Shown: positions 50,953 through 60,053 of the stretch, piece by piece
How positions within the stretch are numbered: position 1 is the stretch's first letter
Layout of the letters: every line of letters starts with the position of its first letter
Source: Streptomyces sp. NBC_01707
GTDB taxonomy: Bacteria; Actinomycetota; Actinomycetes; Streptomycetales; Streptomycetaceae
Assembly: GCF_041438805.1 (NCBI RefSeq)
Contig: NZ_CP109190.1
Coordinates: 5,890,001 to 5,954,000 of the forward strand
Direction of reading: 5' to 3'
DNA: 64,000 nucleotides
The notes under the pieces: generated by a model
The model's input: only the letters and a program-made list of their open reading frames with translations
The model's database searches: none
Told to the model about the DNA's origin: nothing
Translations under genes and position numbers: made by a program

Positions 50953-52800
50953 ATGGCCCAGCCGCCCGACCGGCAACCGCCGCAGGGAAGCTTCGGTGCT
51001 CCGTACGATCCACCGCCGGAATCGGACCGGCCGTCGCCACCGCCCGGATACGGCTCCGCGCCGCCGCCCGGTCAGGCCGCGGGACCGTACGGAGCGCCGG
51101 TACAGCCGGGCCCGTACGGCACACCCGCTCAGCCGGGTCCGTACGGCGTTCCGCAGCCCGGGCCGTACGGTGCGCCCATGCAGCCCGGGCCGTACAGCGC
51201 GCCCACGCAGCCCGGGCCTTACGGCGCGCCCACGCAGCCGGGGCCGTACGGTGCGCCCTCTCAGCCCGGGCCGTACGGCCGTCCGTCGTCGCGGCAGCCC
51301 GGATACGGATACCCGCAGCAGTCGCAGTATCAGCAGCCCCCGCGGCCGGGCGGCGGAGGGTTCTTCAGGGGCCGGCGCGGTGCGGTCGTCGGAGCCGTGC
51401 TGGCGGTGGTGCTGTTGGCCGGCGGTGGCATCTGGCTCGCCGCGAGCGGCGACGACTGGTCGAAGCCCACGGCGAACGCGAGCACCGACCCCGGGCCCGG
51501 ACCCGACGGCGGGGGCGACGGCAAGGCGGAGGACCAGGGCACGCACGACCTCCGTGCCGAAGCCGACGCGCTCAACGCCAAGCGCAGGACGGGCGAGGCG
51601 AAGATCCTCTGGCTCCAGGAGGGCGGCGTCGACCTGCCGCGCAACGGCTCGGACGTGTACGGCCCCTGGATCGTCGGCGACACCGTCGTCAAGGCCATGT
51701 TCCGGACGGTCACCGGCTACTCCGTCACCGACGGCCGCCGGAAATGGAGTCTTCGTCTGCCGTCGAGTCTGTGCGCGGCGCCTTCGCAGCCCACCGCCGA
51801 CGGCAAGATCGTCTTCGGGATCAAGACCGGCACCGCGGACGACGCGCTCTGCAACTCCCTCCAGATGGCCGACCTCACGACCGGCAAGGCCGGCTGGCGC
51901 AAGACATACCGGCGCCAGGGCGCCTGGGACCTGCTGTCCGACGTCTCGATGGCGATCAACGGTGACACCGTGACCGTGGGGCGCACCAGCCGGACGGATG
52001 CCTTCCGGGTCAGCGACGGTGCGGTGCTCTTCGGGGAACTGCCGGGCAACTGCCAGCCGTTCGGCTTCGCCAGCGGCCCTGTGGCGATCGCCGCCACCAG
52101 TTGCCAGACCGCGGCCGATGACCACAAGGAGCAGCAGGTGCAGCGGATCGATCCGGTCACCGGAAAGGTCCGGTGGACGTACAAGGTCAAGAAGGGCTGG
52201 GAGGTCGCACAGTTCTACTCGGTCAACCCGCTGGTCGTCTCGCTGAAGCAGGCGGACAAGTGGGCGATCATCGTGCTCAACGAGAACGGCACCTACCGGT
52301 CCCAACTGGTCGGCGGGACCGAAGAATACGGGACGAAGTGCGGCGGTGACCTCCTCACCGAGGGCAAGAACCTCGACAACTGCCTGGGGGTGGCGGCCGA
52401 CGAGCGGACGGTCTATCTGGCGACCAAGCCACCCGAGGACGACCTCACCCCCACCAACAAGGTCGTCGCCTTCGATCTGAACACCGGTCAGGCGAAGTGG
52501 AAGGCCGCGGCCCCGGCCGGACAGACCTTCATGCCGGTACGGACGGAGGGCGGCAGGCTGCTGATGTATCTCGCCGCCGGCAAGAACAAGGGCGGCGGCA
52601 TCGCGTCCCTCCCGCAGACCGGTGGCACACCGCAGATGGTGCTGCGGCACCCGGCGGCAGCCGCCACGGTCGAGCGCGGCTTCTTCGATTCCAGGGTCGC
52701 CTACCGGAACGGGCGTTGCATCCTCATGCACGCGAGGATCAGCGGGATCGACGACGAGGACGAGAAGTCGATGAAGTCGATGGCGGCCTTCGGCAGCTGA
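50953..52800 (+). CDS. PQQ-like beta-propeller membrane protein, paralogue 1
   Basis: 615 aa. The N-terminal ~125 residues are Gly/Pro/Tyr-rich with about seven 9-residue QPGPYGAPx repeats, encoded by 27-bp DNA repeats at 51103-51288. A membrane segment follows (~138-158, AVVGAVLAVVLLAGGGIWLA), then an exposed BamB/PQQ-type propeller (VDLPRNGSDVYGPWIVGD, DLTTGKAGWRK, FDLNTGQAKWKAAAP). The repeats face the cytosol. The ATG at 50953 follows GAAGGGGGACGTGCTG, almost the same leader as in paralogue 2. Function unknown; a sensor or assembly scaffold is possible. Confidence 0.82.
   Translation: MAQPPDRQPPQGSFGAPYDPPPESDRPSPPPGYGSAPPPGQAAGPYGAPVQPGPYGTPAQPGPYGVPQPGPYGAPMQPGPYSAPTQPGPYGAPTQPGPYGAPSQPGPYGRPSSRQPGYGYPQQSQYQQPPRPGGGGFFRGRRGAVVGAVLAVVLLAGGGIWLAASGDDWSKPTANASTDPGPGPDGGGDGKAEDQGTHDLRAEADALNAKRRTGEAKILWLQEGGVDLPRNGSDVYGPWIVGDTVVKAMFRTVTGYSVTDGRRKWSLRLPSSLCAAPSQPTADGKIVFGIKTGTADDALCNSLQMADLTTGKAGWRKTYRRQGAWDLLSDVSMAINGDTVTVGRTSRTDAFRVSDGAVLFGELPGNCQPFGFASGPVAIAATSCQTAADDHKEQQVQRIDPVTGKVRWTYKVKKGWEVAQFYSVNPLVVSLKQADKWAIIVLNENGTYRSQLVGGTEEYGTKCGGDLLTEGKNLDNCLGVAADERTVYLATKPPEDDLTPTNKVVAFDLNTGQAKWKAAAPAGQTFMPVRTEGGRLLMYLAAGKNKGGGIASLPQTGGTPQMVLRHPAAAATVERGFFDSRVAYRNGRCILMHARISGIDDEDEKSMKSMAAFGS
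51103..51288 (+). repeat. 27-bp coding repeats of paralogue 1
   Basis: About seven tandem units CAGCCCGGGCCGTACGGTGC plus 7 bases (one unit is 24 bp), encoding QPGPYGAPx. They are variants of one another, not exact copies. Confidence 0.85.
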
Positions 52801-53026
52801 CGGGCCGAGGCGTAACGAGGGCATCACGGCGCGGTTCTCCCTTGGGAACAGGGGGCGGACCGACTCGGTGTGCGATGCGTCGCGGGTGGTACAAAGAAGC
52901 CCCGCTCGACTGTCGTATCGCCGCGGAAGCCATGCCCGATTCGCTCCTTTCCGAGGGGAATTCAGCCCAGCGGAATCGCGGGGGAGACCGGAACGGGCAC
53001 CGGACCGCACGAAGGGGGACGTGCTG

Positions 53027-54886
53027 ATGACCCAGCCGCCCAGCCAGCAACCGCCGCAGGGAGGCTTCGGCGCTCCGCAGGAGCCGCCGCAGGGGAGTCC
53101 TCAGCCCGCGACGCCCGGGCAGCCGCCGCAGGGTCAACCGCCTGCCCAGCCGCCGCAGATGCCTGCCGCGCCGCCGACGCCGCCGCCCGCACAGCCGGGT
53201 TACGGCTACCCGCAGGCGCCGGCCCAGGCCCCCGGTTACGGCTACCCGCAGCAGCCGGGTCCGTACAACCAGCCCGGACCGTACGGCCAACAGCCGGGCC
53301 CCTACGGCCAGCAGCCGGGACCGTACGCCCAACAGCCGGGCCCCTACGGCCAGCAGCCGCAGCCCGGCTACGGCTACCCGCAACAGCAGTACCCCGGCGC
53401 CCCGATACCGGGCGGCCCCGGCGGTACGGGCGGTGGCAACCCCTTCAAGGGGAAGCCCGCAGTGATCATCGGTGCGGCGGTCGCCGCCGCGATCGTCGTC
53501 GCCGGTGGCGTGTTCCTCGCGACCGGCGGCGGTGACGACGACAAGAAGCCCGTCGCGCAGGAGAGCACGGACGGCAAGGCGCCGAGCGGTTCGCCCTCCG
53601 TCGACGAGGGCGACGGCAACGGCGCCGGACGACCTGGCGATGACGACCTCAACGTCGGACGCAAGCCGGGCGAGGCCAAGGTCCTCTGGCTGCAGAAGAA
53701 CGACGTCGACCTGCCGCGCAACGGCGCGGACGTGTACGGCCCCTGGGTCGTCGGCGACACCGTCGTCAAGGGCATGTACCGCGCGGTCTCCGGTTACTCG
53801 GTCGCCGACGGCAAGCGGAAGTGGACGCTGAAGCTGCCCGCCGACATGTGCGCCGCGCCTTCGCAGACCACCACCGACGGCAAGATCGTCGTCGGGGTCA
53901 AGAACGGCACCACCGACAAGGCGGACTGCTCGGACCTCCAGATGATCGACCTCAACACCGGCAAGGCCGGCTGGAAGAAGTCGATCAAGAAGAACGGCAT
54001 CTGGGACATGATGTCGGACATCTCCCTCGCCATCAGCGCGGACACCGTCACGGTCGGCCGGACCAGCAACTCCAACGCCTACCGGGTCAGCGACGGCAAG
54101 GAGCTGTTCGGCAAGCCGGCGGGCAACTGCCAGCCGTTCGCCTTCGCCGGGGGCCCCAAGCTGATCGCCGCCTCCAGTTGCCGCACCGACGACCTCGACA
54201 ACCCCCAGCACCAGATCCAGGAGATCGACGCGGCCACCGGCAAGCCCAAGTGGACGTACCGGCCGGCCCGTGGCTGGGAGATAGACCGGGTCTACTCGGT
54301 GAGCCCGCTCGTCGTCTCGCTGACCCAGCGAGAGAAGAAGAAGTGGAGCATCCTCGCCATCAAGGAGAACGGCACGCTCCGTTCCCAGCTGGTCGGTGAC
54401 AAGGGTGACAAGTTCGCACCGGACTGCGGCAGCGCCTTCGCCATCTTCGGCAAGTCGCTGGACGGCTGTGTCGGTGTCGCCGCCGACGCCAACACCTTCT
54501 ACATGGCGACCGAACCCGACTCCAGCGGTACCGCCCGTACGAACAAGGTCGTCGCGTTCAACCTGAACACCGGCAAGCCGAAGTGGAAGGCCTCGGCTCC
54601 CGCCGAGCAGACCGTGAAGCCGCTGCGGATGGAGGGCGGCAACGTGCTGCTCTACGTGGAGGCCGGGTACAACAAGGGCGGCGGGATCGCCACCCTCGCC
54701 CCGACCGGTGGCACTCCGCAGATGCTGCTCCGGCACCCGGAGTCGACGTCCCAGATCGAGAGCTCGTTCTACAACGCGAAGGTCGTCTACGCGGGTGGGC
54801 GTTCCTTCATCGCGAGCGGGCGGGTCAGCGCGAGCAACGACAAGGAAGAGCTGGAGACGAAGACCATGATGGCTTTCGGCAAGTGA
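53027..54886 (+). CDS. PQQ-like beta-propeller membrane protein, paralogue 2
   Basis: 619 aa, closely similar to paralogue 1 over the propeller (NDVDLPRNGADVYGPWVVGD, NTGKAGWKK, NLNTGKPKWKASAP). The N-terminal 130 residues are rich in Gln, Pro, Gly and Tyr (repeats of QPGPYGQ at 53247-53360). The membrane segment is at ~146-168 (VIIGAAVAAAIVVAGGVFLA). The leader GAAGGGGGACGTGCTG before the ATG is shared with paralogue 1, which points to a tandem duplication that included the ribosome site. In-frame codons upstream to 52868 are probably untranslated. Confidence 0.82.
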   Translation: MTQPPSQQPPQGGFGAPQEPPQGSPQPATPGQPPQGQPPAQPPQMPAAPPTPPPAQPGYGYPQAPAQAPGYGYPQQPGPYNQPGPYGQQPGPYGQQPGPYAQQPGPYGQQPQPGYGYPQQQYPGAPIPGGPGGTGGGNPFKGKPAVIIGAAVAAAIVVAGGVFLATGGGDDDKKPVAQESTDGKAPSGSPSVDEGDGNGAGRPGDDDLNVGRKPGEAKVLWLQKNDVDLPRNGADVYGPWVVGDTVVKGMYRAVSGYSVADGKRKWTLKLPADMCAAPSQTTTDGKIVVGVKNGTTDKADCSDLQMIDLNTGKAGWKKSIKKNGIWDMMSDISLAISADTVTVGRTSNSNAYRVSDGKELFGKPAGNCQPFAFAGGPKLIAASSCRTDDLDNPQHQIQEIDAATGKPKWTYRPARGWEIDRVYSVSPLVVSLTQREKKKWSILAIKENGTLRSQLVGDKGDKFAPDCGSAFAIFGKSLDGCVGVAADANTFYMATEPDSSGTARTNKVVAFNLNTGKPKWKASAPAEQTVKPLRMEGGNVLLYVEAGYNKGGGIATLAPTGGTPQMLLRHPESTSQIESSFYNAKVVYAGGRSFIASGRVSASNDKEELETKTMMAFGK

Positions 54887-54971
54887 CGGCTCACGCAGGC
54901 ACCCGACGGACCCTGACCGACCGCGACAGGTCCCGACCGACCGACTCCCCTTCCCTCGAGGTACGTACGCC

Positions 54972-56807
54972 ATGACTCAGCCGCCCCAGCCGCCCAACGA
55001 ACCGCCCCAGGGCGGGTTCGGCGCCCCGCAGGACACCCCGCCCGGTGGGTTCGGGGCACCGGTACCGCCGCCCGCCGGTGGTTTCGGCGCTCCGCAGACC
55101 CCGCCCGCCGGTGGTTTCGGCGCTCCGCAGACCCCGCCCGCCGGTGGTTTCGGCGCTCCGCAGACCCCGCCTGCCGGGCCGCCGCAGCAGCCCGGTTACG
55201 GCTATCCGCAGCAGCCGGGTTACGGCTACCCGCCCGGCCCCCCGGCCGGACAGGGCCTGCCGCCCGGCCAGCCGCCGCAGCAGGGCTACGGATACGGCTA
55301 CCCGACCGCCCCGATGCAGCCGCAGTACGCGCCGCCGCCGCAGGGCGGGAAGGGCGGCAAGAAGTTCACCGCGCAGATGCAGATCATCGTTGCCGCCGTG
55401 GTCGCCGTGGCGGTGATCATCGGCGGTGGCATCTTCCTCGCCTCCGGTGGCGACGACAAGAAGAACGAGGTGTCCACCGCCGGTCCCACCGGTGGGGACA
55501 AGGACGGCGGGGACAGCGGTATCGGAGGTGGCGGCAAGGAGAAGGTGCCGGCGAACACCAAGTCCACCGTGGCCTTCCAGCTGCCGGAGCCGAAGGTCGG
55601 CGACGTCACGACGGTCGACGGCTCCTGGCTGACCGACAAGGCGTATGTGAAGACCGGTGTCGACGAGATCGTCGGCTACGACAAGGTCAAGGGCACAAAG
55701 CTCTGGTCCGTTCCGCTGGAGGGCCAGCTCTGTGCTGCCTCCCGGCACATGTCGAAGGACTACAGGACGGCCGTCGTCTTCGAGGAGAGCAAGCCGACCA
55801 AGGCGAAGAAGTACCCGCCGTGCAACCAGGTCGGTGGGATCGACCTGAACACCGGAAAGCTGATGTGGAGCAAGTCGGTGACCGCCGCCACCAGCGGTGA
55901 CGAGCCGGTGAGGTTCGACGAGGTCACGCTCAGCGGCACCACGGTCGCCGCGGGCGGCACCGAGGGCGGCGCCGCCTTCGACCTGAACACCGGCGCCGAG
56001 CGCTGGAAGCCGAAGGTCGGCACCGATGGCTGCTACGACAAGGGGTACGGCGGCGGTGACGCGCTCGCGGTGGTCCGCAAGTGCGGTACGTACGACAACC
56101 CGCAGCTCGTCATCCAGGCGCTGAACCCGACGACCGGCGCCCCGCTCTCGTCGTTCAAGATGCCGCCCGGTGTCGAATACGCGAGCATCGTCTCCACCAA
56201 GCCGCTGGTCGTCGCGGCCGACGTCGGCGACACCGCCGGTGACGGCAGTGGGATCTCGGACTTCTTCTCGATCGACGCGTCGACCGGAAAGCTCCTCACC
56301 AAGATCGCCGCGGACGGCGAGAAGTACGCCGCCCGCTGCGGCTCCACCGAGGTCGAGACCTGCCAGCAGCTGGCCGTCGGCAACAACCGGCTCTACCTGC
56401 CGACCGAGGAGCACGAGGGCACCGGCGACTACGGCGACACCAACGAGATCGTCTCGTTCGACCTCACCACCGGCAAGCCGACCAGCGACAAGGCCGACGC
56501 CGGCGACCGGTACACGATGTTCCCGATCCGCATGGACGGCTCCAACATCATCGCGTACAAGGTTCCCCCGTACGACAAGGGCGGCCAGATCGTCTCCATC
56601 GACGGCTCCACCTTCAAGCAGACGGTTCTCATGGAGAACCCGGGGGACGAGTCCGTCCGGGACGCGGAGACCAGCTTCTCCATGGACTACGCGGAGATCC
56701 TCTACTCGGACGGCCGGATGTACATCTCCGAGGTGATGGTGAGCAAGCCGCGGGAGAGCTCTCTCGACGACAAGCAGTACCTCGCGGTCTCGTTCGCCAC
56801 CGGCTGA
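54972..56807 (+). CDS. PQQ-like beta-propeller membrane protein, paralogue 3
   Basis: 611 aa. Same plan as the two preceding genes but more diverged: MTQPPQPPNEPPQGGFGAP, GGFGAPQTPPA repeats, then GYGYPQQPGYGYPPG, a membrane segment at ~138-158 (IIVAAVVAVAVIIGGGIFLA) and a propeller (GIDLNTGKLMWSK, DLTTGKPTSDK). The propeller ends without the C-terminal MAAFG/MMAFGK seen in the others. ATG at 54972 lies 86 bp after paralogue 2. A strong terminator follows at 56838. Confidence 0.82.
   Translation: MTQPPQPPNEPPQGGFGAPQDTPPGGFGAPVPPPAGGFGAPQTPPAGGFGAPQTPPAGGFGAPQTPPAGPPQQPGYGYPQQPGYGYPPGPPAGQGLPPGQPPQQGYGYGYPTAPMQPQYAPPPQGGKGGKKFTAQMQIIVAAVVAVAVIIGGGIFLASGGDDKKNEVSTAGPTGGDKDGGDSGIGGGGKEKVPANTKSTVAFQLPEPKVGDVTTVDGSWLTDKAYVKTGVDEIVGYDKVKGTKLWSVPLEGQLCAASRHMSKDYRTAVVFEESKPTKAKKYPPCNQVGGIDLNTGKLMWSKSVTAATSGDEPVRFDEVTLSGTTVAAGGTEGGAAFDLNTGAERWKPKVGTDGCYDKGYGGGDALAVVRKCGTYDNPQLVIQALNPTTGAPLSSFKMPPGVEYASIVSTKPLVVAADVGDTAGDGSGISDFFSIDASTGKLLTKIAADGEKYAARCGSTEVETCQQLAVGNNRLYLPTEEHEGTGDYGDTNEIVSFDLTTGKPTSDKADAGDRYTMFPIRMDGSNIIAYKVPPYDKGGQIVSIDGSTFKQTVLMENPGDESVRDAETSFSMDYAEILYSDGRMYISEVMVSKPRESSLDDKQYLAVSFATG
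55077..55175 (+). repeat. Three 33-bp coding repeats in paralogue 3
   Basis: Units start at 55077, 55110 and 55143; they are identical except for one base in the last. Each encodes GGFGAPQTPPA. The near-identity at DNA level suggests recent slippage, so copy number may vary between strains. Confidence 0.9.
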
Positions 56808-56837
56808 CCCCGGTACGGGTACGCGCACGCACCACGG

Positions 56838-56876
56838 CCCTGCCGGTCGAACATCGACCGGCAGGGCCGGTCGTTT
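56838..56876 (+). terminator. Terminator after the propeller gene cluster
   Basis: A perfect 13-bp stem (CCCTGCCGGTCGA and its complement) with an ACA loop is followed a few bases later by GTTTTCT. Confidence 0.88.
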
Positions 56877-57100
56877 TCTGCCTGCTCACCGATCCCTTCC
56901 GCCGGCTTACTGTCGGTCAACCGGACCCGAACAGCACAGAATTCGGCATTCCGGGGGTCTTCTGCCTGGTAAGGGGCGCGCTACGTCGAACAAGCGTGTA
57001 GCTTGCCGGGTCAAAGGGGCCGGGGGGCCGGGGCTGTCGTCGAACCGGCGTCTGCCGCGCGACGCCTGGGTGTGGCTCCATTGCTGTGGGGGGTAACTCG

Positions 57101-57796
57101 ATGGGCGTGCGGCTCATGGTGGTCGATGACCACAGACTGCTCGCCGAGGCGTTGGCCTCGGCGCTGAAATTGCGGGGTCACCGGGTGCTGGCGGCGGCCG
57201 CGCCGACCGCCGGTGCGGCGGAACTCGTGGTGAGCAGAGCCCCGGAGGTCTGTCTGTTCGGCACGGCGACGCCCGCCGAACCCGGGGCGTTCGACCCGAT
57301 AGCCCGGATCAAGCGGGAGCGCCCACAGGTGGCGGTGGTGGTGCTCGGGCCGGTGCCGAGTCCGCGCGGGATCGCGGCGGCCTTCGCGGCCGGCGCCGCC
57401 GGATACGTCAGGCACGACGAGCGGATAGAGGGTGTCGAGCGGGCGATGGTCAAGGCGCGGGCCGGCGAGGCGGCGGTCGCGCCGCAACTGCTGCAGGGTG
57501 CCTTCGCCGAGCTGCTCAACCCGGCCGTCCAGCCGGACGACGAGGGGCAGCGACTGCTGCGGATGCTCACCCCGCGCGAGGTCGAGGTCCTGGTGCGGGT
57601 CGCGGAGGGCGAGGACACCCGGCTGATCGCGGCCGGGATGCGGATCGCGCCGAGCACCGCGCGTACGCATGTGCAGCGGGTGCTGATGAAGCTGGGGGTC
57701 GGCTCACGGCTGGAGGCCGCGGCGCTTGCGGCCCGCACCGGGCTGCTGGACCGCGCGGCGGTGGACGGAACGCCGAAGGGGCCGGACGTCCGGTGA
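57101..57796 (+). CDS. Atypical LuxR/NarL-type response regulator
   Basis: 231 aa. The receiver domain starts RLMVVDDHRLLAEALASALK with the usual acidic pair, but the phospho-acceptor position reads PEVCLFGTATP, with Gly in place of Asp, so it cannot be phosphorylated in the usual way. The conserved Lys is also missing. The C-terminal LuxR domain (~150-215) is intact: LTPREVEVLVRVAEGEDTRLIA...APSTARTHVQRVLMKLGV. No histidine kinase is adjacent. The ATG at 57101 has GGGGGGT 7 bases upstream. Its target genes are unknown. Confidence 0.87.
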   Translation: MGVRLMVVDDHRLLAEALASALKLRGHRVLAAAAPTAGAAELVVSRAPEVCLFGTATPAEPGAFDPIARIKRERPQVAVVVLGPVPSPRGIAAAFAAGAAGYVRHDERIEGVERAMVKARAGEAAVAPQLLQGAFAELLNPAVQPDDEGQRLLRMLTPREVEVLVRVAEGEDTRLIAAGMRIAPSTARTHVQRVLMKLGVGSRLEAAALAARTGLLDRAAVDGTPKGPDVR

Positions 57797-57812
57797 CGTC
57801 CGGCCCCTTCGG
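57773..57812. terminator. Terminator overlapping the response-regulator stop codon
   Basis: A perfect 17-bp stem (CCGAAGGGGCCGGACGT and its complement) with a 6-base loop spans the last codons and the stop of the regulator gene. It lies between it and the converging small membrane gene, so it can serve both. Confidence 0.82.
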
Positions 57813-57829
57813 GGCGGTGCGGAGACTGC

Positions 57830-58132
57830 TCAGGCGTCCGGGCCGCTGTCGGCGGCGCCGTCCGGCGCCGGTGCCGGACGCAGCTTCAGCCACAGCAGGA
57901 AGAACAGCCCCAGGACCAGCATGGCCAGCCCGGTCCAGAGGTTGATGTGGACGCCCTCGGCCTTCTTCAGGTCCGCGTCGGACGGGTTGATCCCGGCGAG
58001 CGTGACGATCACTCCGTAGATCACGAAGAGGCCGCCGATGATCCGCCGGATGTCGAAGAGACGGGCCGCGGTCGCGGACTTGCGCTCCAGTTCGGAGACT
58101 TCCTTGTGCAGGTCATTGCGGAATTCGGACAT
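57830..58132 (-). CDS. Small membrane protein, probable partner of the symporter
   Basis: 100 aa with two membrane segments (RIIGGLFVIYGVIVTLAGI and GLAMLVLGLFFLLWLKL) joined by a short loop, a charged N-terminus (MSEFRNDLHKEVSELERKS) and an acidic C-terminus. It follows the sodium:solute symporter by 15 bp on the same strand; small membrane partners are common next to such symporters in Streptomyces. Function not known. Confidence 0.75.
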   Translation of the reverse strand: MSEFRNDLHKEVSELERKSATAARLFDIRRIIGGLFVIYGVIVTLAGINPSDADLKKAEGVHINLWTGLAMLVLGLFFLLWLKLRPAPAPDGAADSGPDA

Positions 58133-58147
58133 GGTGATGGCCTCCGA

Positions 58148-59818
58148 TCAGAGCGAGTAGGGCAGGTAGCACAGGGCGGCGATGACGATCGCGCCCCAGC
58201 CGAGCAGGGCCGGCTTGCGGTACCAGGCGCTGTCGCCCTCGGCCGGTGGTTCCACCGCGTCCGGGGACTCGGTTCCGTACACCAGACCCGCGAGTTCGGC
58301 CTCGGGCTTCGGAGCCGTGAAAAGGGTGACGGCGACCATGACCACCGCACCGGCGACGAAGCCGACGATCGCGGAGACGAAGTTGGCGCCCTGGTCGGTC
58401 GGGATCTCGATGACGCCCTGCTTGTAGATCCAGAAGTAGTTGACCATCGCGGCGGTGGTGCCCGCGAGGAGCCCCCAGACCCCGGACTTCATCGAGGCGC
58501 GCTTCCAGAACATGCCGATGATGAAGACAACGAACATCGGGACGTTGAAGAACGAGAACAGCGTCTGGAGGTAGCTCATGATGTTCGAGAAGCTGGCGGC
58601 GATGAAGGCCGTGCCGATGGAGGCCAGTACGCCGACCGCTGTGATCAGCCGGCCGAACCGCAGGTAGTACGCGTCGGGCTGGTCCTTCTTCACGTAGCGC
58701 GCCCAGATGTCCGTCGTGAACACCGTGTTGAACGACGAGACGTTGGCCGCCATGCCGGCCATGAACGCGGCCAGCAGACCGGTCACGGCGATGCCGAGCA
58801 CACCGTTGGGCAGCAGTTCCTGCATCAGCAGCGGGATCGCGTCGTTGTACGTGAGGTCCGAGCCCGGCGTACCGATCTTCGGTACGAGCACGGCGGCGAC
58901 CAGGCCCGGGATCATCACGAGGAAGACGATGAAGATCTTCGGGAACGCGGCGATCAGCGGCGTGCGCTGGGCGGCCGAGAGGTTCTTCGCGGACAGGGCG
59001 CGCTGCACCTCGGCGAAGTTGGTCGTCCAGTAGCCGAAGGAGAGCACGAAGCCGAGGCCGAGGATGATCGTCAGCCAGTTGGCGCCGAGCGGGTTGGCGT
59101 CACCGATGCCCGTACCGCCCCAGGCGGAGAGGAAGTCGGAGCCGTGGCTCTTCTCCAGCGAGCCGGTCAGACCGTCCCAGCCGCCGACGCGCTTGAGGCC
59201 CAGCAGGGTGAGCGGGATGAGCGCGGCGAGGATGACGAAGAACTGCAGCACCTCGTTGTAGATCGCCGAGGAGAGCCCGCCGATGGTGATGTAGACGAGG
59301 ACGAAGAGGCCCGCGACGACGATCGCGACCCACTGCGGCCAGCCGAGGAGCGCCTCCACGACGATCGACAGGGCGTACAGGTTGACGCCCGCAATCAGGA
59401 TCGCGGCGAAGGCGAAGAGTATGGAACTCAGCAGGTGCGCGGACTTGTCGAAGCGCTGGAGCAGGAACTCCGGTACGGAACGGACCTTCGACCGGTAGTA
59501 GAAGGGCATCATCACCAGGCCGAGGAAGACCATGGCGGGGATGGCGCCGATCCAGTACCAGTGGACGACTGCGACGCCGTACTGCGCGCCGGTGGCCGCC
59601 ATGCCGAGGATCTCGGTGGCACCGAGATTGGCCGCGACGAACGCGAGACCGGTCACCCAGGCGGGCAGTGAACGTCCGGAGAGAAAGAAGTCGAGGCTGG
59701 TCTTCACGCTGGCCCGGGCGGCGAAGCCGATGCCGAGAACCACGACGAAGTAGATCGCCAGAATCGTGTAGTCGAGCCCGTTCGTGGGCAGCCGGAGCCC
59801 TTCGGCCAGATATTGCAT
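58148..59818 (-). CDS. Sodium:solute symporter (SSS family), probably for a sugar
   Basis: 556 aa, about 13-14 membrane segments. Typical SSS features are SVKTSLDFFLSGRSLPAWVTG and ANLGATEILGMAATGAQYG in the first segments, SVPEFLLQRFDKS, and FAEVQRALSAKNLSAAQRTPLI. The sequence is close to the galactose/glucose (SglT-type) branch. It is divergent from galTEK, sharing a 235-bp promoter region, so galactose uptake is the likely job. ATG at 59818. Confidence 0.88.
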   Translation of the reverse strand: MQYLAEGLRLPTNGLDYTILAIYFVVVLGIGFAARASVKTSLDFFLSGRSLPAWVTGLAFVAANLGATEILGMAATGAQYGVAVVHWYWIGAIPAMVFLGLVMMPFYYRSKVRSVPEFLLQRFDKSAHLLSSILFAFAAILIAGVNLYALSIVVEALLGWPQWVAIVVAGLFVLVYITIGGLSSAIYNEVLQFFVILAALIPLTLLGLKRVGGWDGLTGSLEKSHGSDFLSAWGGTGIGDANPLGANWLTIILGLGFVLSFGYWTTNFAEVQRALSAKNLSAAQRTPLIAAFPKIFIVFLVMIPGLVAAVLVPKIGTPGSDLTYNDAIPLLMQELLPNGVLGIAVTGLLAAFMAGMAANVSSFNTVFTTDIWARYVKKDQPDAYYLRFGRLITAVGVLASIGTAFIAASFSNIMSYLQTLFSFFNVPMFVVFIIGMFWKRASMKSGVWGLLAGTTAAMVNYFWIYKQGVIEIPTDQGANFVSAIVGFVAGAVVMVAVTLFTAPKPEAELAGLVYGTESPDAVEPPAEGDSAWYRKPALLGWGAIVIAALCYLPYSL

Positions 59819-60053
59819 GGGGGGTACTCGCTTCGTTGCGCGAACTGAACCTGCAGAAACCTACGCTCCTGTTGTCAAAAAATGAACAGTTTGCTTGGGG
59901 TCCTTTGTTGGATTGTGATCGGATGAGGGGAAAATTCCAGGCCTGACGGGCTTGCGGCCCACAGGAGACCCAGGTCACATACGGCGGCGCCGGAGCATTG
60001 ACGTGCGTGTTGGCTTGTGGTTTGTTGTGTGCGGTTATGTTTGGAGGAACCTG
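59819..60053. promoter_or_regulatory. Divergent promoter region of symporter and galTEK
   Basis: AT-richer than its surroundings. TTTGTTGGATTGTGATCGG lies at 59904-59922, and a TG-rich run of TTGTGGTTTGTTGTG with TATGTTTGG lies at 60015-60043. TTGACG at 59998-60003 is a possible -35 element. Galactose-inducible promoters in Streptomyces gal operons have repeated TGTGAT-like hexamers, and GTGATC here fits that style; which regulator acts is not visible. GGAGGA precedes galT. Confidence 0.5.

Noticed and set aside
57947..59671. Plus-strand frame opposite the symporter
   Set aside because: Antisense shadow made of Asp/Glu/Arg/His-rich residues; the minus strand encodes a clear SSS transporter.
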